Below, one piece after another: positions 8,482 through 10,614 of a DNA stretch of 10,614 nucleotides. The stretch spans positions 1 through 10,614 of the forward strand of contig JBEQUE010000184.1 in NCBI GenBank assembly GCA_040349255.1. The letters run 5' to 3'. The DNA comes from DATMER01 sp040349255 (GTDB lineage Bacteria; Acidobacteriota; Thermoanaerobaculia; Multivoradales; UBA5704). The notes below the pieces were generated by a model, which was not told the origin of the DNA, searched no databases, and was given only the letters and a program-made list of their open reading frames with translations. Both the position numbers and the translations under genes were made by a program. Within the stretch, counting starts at the first letter, position 1; the number at the start of each line of letters is the position of its first letter.

Positions 8482-9585
8482 GTGGCTCTGGAACGCCTCC
8501 CCCGCACCGTCCAGGCTCTCGAAGCCGGCATCCGGGAGCGGCTCCATCTCGGGGCCCAGATCCACGTCTCCCTTCACGGCGAGGACGTGGCGGGCGGCGC
8601 GGTCGGCGAGGACCGGCCCGGCGTCCCCCTGACCGCGGACCACCTGATGCTCTGGCTGTCCTCCACCAAGCCGGTGGCGGCCGTGGCCCTGGCCCAGCTC
8701 TGGGAGCGGGGGAAGCTGGAGATCGACGACCCGATCGCCCGGCACATCCCCGAATTCGCCGCGAACGGGAAGGAGACGATCACGCTGCGCCACCTCCTCA
8801 CCCATACCGCCGGCATCCGGATGCTCGACGTCGGCTGGCCGGGCGACCCGTGGGAGAAGATCCTCGAGCGGATCTGCGCCATGAAGCCCGAGCCGCGCTG
8901 GGTGCCGGGCGAGAAGGCGGGCTACAACCACGCGTCGAGCTGGTTCGTGCTCGGCGAGGTGGTCCGGCGGGTGGACGGTCGGACCTTCGACCGCTACGTC
9001 CGCGAGGAGATCTTCGAGCCGCTCGGCATGGCCGGCTCCTGGGTGGGCATGCCGCGGGACCGGTATCTCGCCTGGAAGGAGGCGGACCGCATCGGCGCGA
9101 TGTGGAACACCGAGACCGGCGGCGAGCCCGAGCCGCACGGCTGGGACACGGAGGAGCGCTGCACGTCGATCCACCCCGGCGGCAACGGGTACGGTCCGAC
9201 CCGCGACCTGGCGCGCTTCTACGGGATGATCCTCGACCGGGGAGCGGGCATCCTGTCGCCGCAGTCCGTCGAGGCCCTGACCGCGCGGCACCGGGTGGGG
9301 ATGCTCGACGTCACGTTCAAGCACACCATGGACTGGAGCCTCGGCTTCATTCCCAACTCGGCCCACTACGGCGCCGACACCGTGCCGTACGCCTACGGCC
9401 ATCACGCCTCGCGCCGGGCCGTGGGCCACAGCGGTTACCGCTCGTCGGTGGCCTTCGCCGACCCGGAGCACGGGCTCGCCACAGCGCTCGTCCTCAACGG
9501 CACGCCGTCGAACGCGGGCCACGAGCGGCGCGTGCGGATGATCCTGGACGCTCTCTACGAGGATCTGGGACTAGCAGCGGCTTGA
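8482..9585 (+). CDS. Beta-lactamase-fold serine hydrolase (PF00144 type, esterase-like)
   Basis: This 367-residue cytoplasmic protein of the class C beta-lactamase / family VIII esterase superfamily has no signal peptide. The nucleophile motif SxxK is S60-S-T-K63. The family element LLTHTAG is at about 105-111. The second motif, usually YxN, is Y148-N-H, and the third (KTG or HxG) is H316-S-G318, the form common in esterases rather than true beta-lactamases. It therefore more likely hydrolyses an ester or lactone than penicillin. The GTG start lies one base after the dehydrogenase stop, with AGGCGAGG just upstream, and no later start would leave an intact N-terminal strand before SxxK. It is the last gene of the operon and runs up to a strong hairpin. 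Hydrolysis of an ester made by the upstream monooxygenase is a reasonable inference, not a demonstrated role. Confidence 0.88.
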   Translation: MALERLPRTVQALEAGIRERLHLGAQIHVSLHGEDVAGGAVGEDRPGVPLTADHLMLWLSSTKPVAAVALAQLWERGKLEIDDPIARHIPEFAANGKETITLRHLLTHTAGIRMLDVGWPGDPWEKILERICAMKPEPRWVPGEKAGYNHASSWFVLGEVVRRVDGRTFDRYVREEIFEPLGMAGSWVGMPRDRYLAWKEADRIGAMWNTETGGEPEPHGWDTEERCTSIHPGGNGYGPTRDLARFYGMILDRGAGILSPQSVEALTARHRVGMLDVTFKHTMDWSLGFIPNSAHYGADTVPYAYGHHASRRAVGHSGYRSSVAFADPEHGLATALVLNGTPSNAGHERRVRMILDALYEDLGLAAA

Positions 9586-9588
9586 AAA

Positions 9589-9619
9589 GACGGGGAGCGG
9601 AAGGATTCCGCCCCCCGTC
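9589..9619 (-). terminator. Intrinsic terminator of the Kazal gene pair
   Basis: Arms 9589-9602 and 9606-9619 pair as GACGGGG-A-GCGGAA with TTCCGC-C-CCCCGTC (13 pairs, one A.C mismatch, loop GGA). On the minus strand the hairpin is followed by TTTT (complement of 9585-9588), giving a proper terminator 6 bp past the Kazal stop codon. It also lies just after the plus-strand hydrolase stop and may block readthrough in both directions, although no T run follows on the plus strand. Confidence 0.75.
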
Positions 9620-9625
9620 GGGCGA

Positions 9626-9997
9626 TTACCGGAGGGACTGGAGGAAGGTGTCGAGCGCGGGGTCGACGTCCGTGGACGCCTGGCTCTTCTGAGTGCACGG
9701 TCCGTTGTGGTCGGGGCGCACGCCGGCCGTCGCGATCGCGCACCGGTTGGCGTAGGTGGTGCCGTCGCAGCCGCAGATCTGCGGCCCGCCGGACGGGCAG
9801 GGGTCCTGAACCGCGATGCAGGTCCCTGCGAGGTCGGGCTGGTTGCACTTGCCGGACGGATAGAGGCAACCCTGGCCCGCCGGACACTGGAGGCCGCCGA
9901 TGCCGCCGCAGGTCTGGCCGGACTGGGCCGAGGCCGCGCCGGCGGTGAGGATCAGGGCGAGGACCAGGAACGCGAAAGGCGTGATCTTTGACTTCAT
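9626..9997 (-). CDS. Secreted Kazal-type Cys-rich protein, copy 1
   Basis: This 123-residue protein has a clear signal peptide, with a cut likely after A24 (ASA-Q). The mature part has ten cysteines. C30-C60 form an N-terminal module (CGGIGGLQC...GC...GKC) and C67-C101 form a Kazal-like domain with the core CGCDGTTYANRC. Kazal domains are canonical serine protease inhibitors. By alignment to ovomucoid, where P1 is two residues after the second Kazal cysteine, the reactive loop is C67-P-S69-G-G, with Ser at P1. That is not a typical strong inhibitor residue, so inhibition is unproven. After the domain a polar linker leads to the C-terminal LDTFLQSLR, matching its neighbour. AGGAG lies 7 bases upstream of the ATG. 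It sits 66 bp downstream of the paralogue on the same strand. The protein is probably periplasmic or extracellular. Confidence 0.85.
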   Translation of the reverse strand: MKSKITPFAFLVLALILTAGAASAQSGQTCGGIGGLQCPAGQGCLYPSGKCNQPDLAGTCIAVQDPCPSGGPQICGCDGTTYANRCAIATAGVRPDHNGPCTQKSQASTDVDPALDTFLQSLR

Positions 9998-10014
9998 GCT
10001 GCAACTCCTATTCT

Positions 10015-10043
10015 GCCGCGGCGGCTCGCCGCGGCGGTTTTTT
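10015..10043 (+). terminator. GC hairpin plus T6 between the Kazal genes
   Basis: Arms 10015-10023 and 10027-10035 (GCCGCGGCG / CGCCGCGGC) form a perfect 9-bp stem with a GCT loop, followed by GG and T6 (10038-10043). On the plus strand this is a textbook intrinsic terminator shape, although the flanking genes run on the minus strand. On their own mRNA the hairpin comes after an A run and ahead of the ribosome site of copy 1, so there it may instead act as an mRNA processing or stability element. Confidence 0.55.
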
Positions 10044-10063
10044 CGTGGTCTGGACGTGCTCCT

Positions 10064-10447
10064 TTATCGGAGCGTCTGCAGGAAGGCGTCGAGGCTGGAG
10101 ACCGGCAGGTCGTTCCTGGCGCCGGCGGCGCCACATTCGCCGGTCGACTTGAGGGAGACGCCGGCCATCCGGCGCATGCAGTCGTTGCCGTAGGTCTTGT
10201 CGTCGCAGCCGCACACCGGGTCGTACTGCTGGGTACAGTTCTCGGGGATGGCCACGCACGCGCCCATGGCGCCGGAATTCTTCTTCGGACAGGTGCCGGC
10301 CGCGAACTCGCAGAACGAGCCGTGCCCGCAGTCGCTGTCGCGCACGCAGGCCGCTTGGGCCTGAACGGGCGCGGTCTGCGCGGCGAAGCCGATCACGAAC
10401 GCCAGGACGAGCCCCAGGAAGACGTGGTTGTAAATTCTCGGATGCAT
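10064..10447 (-). CDS. Secreted Kazal-type Cys-rich protein, copy 2
   Basis: This 127-residue protein has a signal peptide (hydrophobic stretch about 9-23, cut likely after A30 or A32). The mature part has ten cysteines at spacings close to copy 1. C34-C64 form the N-terminal module (C...DSDC...FC...GTC). C71-C105 form a Kazal domain whose core, CTQQYDPVCGCDDKTYGNDC, closely follows the ovomucoid pattern with one extra cysteine (C81), as in other bacterial members. The predicted P1 is Q73, unlike the Ser of copy 1. It ends in LDAFLQTLR. The start at 10447 is preferred over the upstream in-frame ATG at 10525 because GAGGAGGT lies 5 bases before it and the signal peptide then begins at once. 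It is the upstream member of a tandem pair. An inhibitory role against own or foreign proteases outside the cell is inferred from the family only. Confidence 0.87.
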   Translation of the reverse strand: MHPRIYNHVFLGLVLAFVIGFAAQTAPVQAQAACVRDSDCGHGSFCEFAAGTCPKKNSGAMGACVAIPENCTQQYDPVCGCDDKTYGNDCMRRMAGVSLKSTGECGAAGARNDLPVSSLDAFLQTLR

Positions 10448-10480
10448 GACAGACCTCCTCGGGTTGTCGTTGGGGGGATT

Positions 10481-10497
10481 GGCTGCCGTCGGCAGCC
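10481..10497. promoter_or_regulatory. Perfect palindrome upstream of the Kazal pair
   Basis: GGCTGCC (10481-10487) and GGCAGCC (10491-10497) form a 7-bp dyad with a 3-base centre, 34 bp before the ATG of copy 2. A possible minus-strand -10 (TATACG, complement of 10499-10504) lies just upstream, so the dyad would straddle the transcription start and could be a repressor operator or leader hairpin. The promoter itself is weak. Confidence 0.35.
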
Positions 10498-10559
10498 TCG
10501 TATAGCCAGGGATGCATGGATGCAATGCCCATGCCTCCTGGCGTCCGGGAAGGAGGAGG

Positions 10560-10614
10560 TCAGAGGTGGAGGAAGTGGCTCAAACCCTGCCAGATCCACC
10601 AGATGCCGACGAGG
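10560..10614 (-). CDS. Possible C-terminal end of a membrane protein, cut by window edge
   Basis: Reading in from the right edge, one minus-strand frame gives 17 residues, LVGIWWIWQGLSHFLHL, then TGA. The string is rich in Trp, Ile and Leu and could be the last helix of a membrane protein encoded beyond the window. It is too short to be sure: another frame across the same bases also stays open, so this is only a suggestion. Confidence 0.25.
   Translation of the reverse strand, partial: LVGIWWIWQGLSHFLHL

Noticed and set aside
10448..10525. Upstream ATG start for Kazal copy 2 (26 extra residues)
   Set aside because: It would bury the signal peptide inside a longer N-terminus; a strong Shine-Dalgarno stands directly before the ATG at 10447.

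Overview
The window is a dense, GC-rich (roughly two thirds G+C by eye) bacterial chromosome segment with no rRNA, tRNA, CRISPR or transposase signals. Codon choice is uniformly G/C-ending and I see no compositional island. The gene content suggests a free-living heterotroph from a GC-rich soil or sediment lineage: a T-protein-type TyrA, a secreted DUF885 peptidase-like protein, secreted bacterial Kazal proteins, and a possible leaderless promoter. Acidobacteriota or Myxococcota-like groups fit best, but this is a low-confidence guess and nothing here is diagnostic.

Left part (1-4445). A REP-like G/C-rich hairpin (1-42) lies just past the end of a minus-strand POT-family peptide/H+ symporter (50-1642). 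Divergent from it is a fused chorismate mutase-prephenate dehydrogenase (1865-2989). Its stop codon overlaps, tail to tail, the stop codon of a very basic Lys/Ala-rich small protein (2986-3255, minus). Upstream of that, on the same strand, is a PLP-dependent trans-sulfuration enzyme of the cystathionine gamma-synthase family (3327-4445, minus).

Middle (4446-9585). A 143-bp divergent intergenic region separates that enzyme from a secreted DUF885 metallopeptidase-like protein (4589-6379). Next is a tight three-gene plus-strand operon. It holds a flavin-containing-monooxygenase-like enzyme (6418-7689), a short-chain dehydrogenase overlapping it by ATGA (7686-8480), and a beta-lactamase-fold serine hydrolase starting one base later (8482-9585). 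A strikingly AT-rich TATAAAAT box sits a few bases upstream of the GTG of the first gene, suggesting a leaderless transcript. The gene set (alcohol dehydrogenase/reductase, flavin monooxygenase, esterase) matches the logic of known ketone-oxidation clusters, in which an alcohol is oxidised to a ketone, the ketone to an ester, and the ester is hydrolysed. This is inference.

Right part (9586-10614). Two paralogous secreted Cys-rich Kazal-type proteins lie in tandem on the minus strand (10064-10447, then 9626-9997). They are bounded by a strong intrinsic terminator (9589-9619), and a hairpin with a T run sits between them. Both have ten cysteines and end in the same short tail, LD[AT]FLQ[ST]LR. 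Peptide import, a secreted peptidase-like protein and protease-inhibitor-like proteins give the window a mild proteolysis theme. I see no obvious multi-gene defence or novel enzymatic system. The most unusual items are the shared tail of the Kazal pair, the FMO operon with its altered active-site position, and the Lys/Ala-rich protein.
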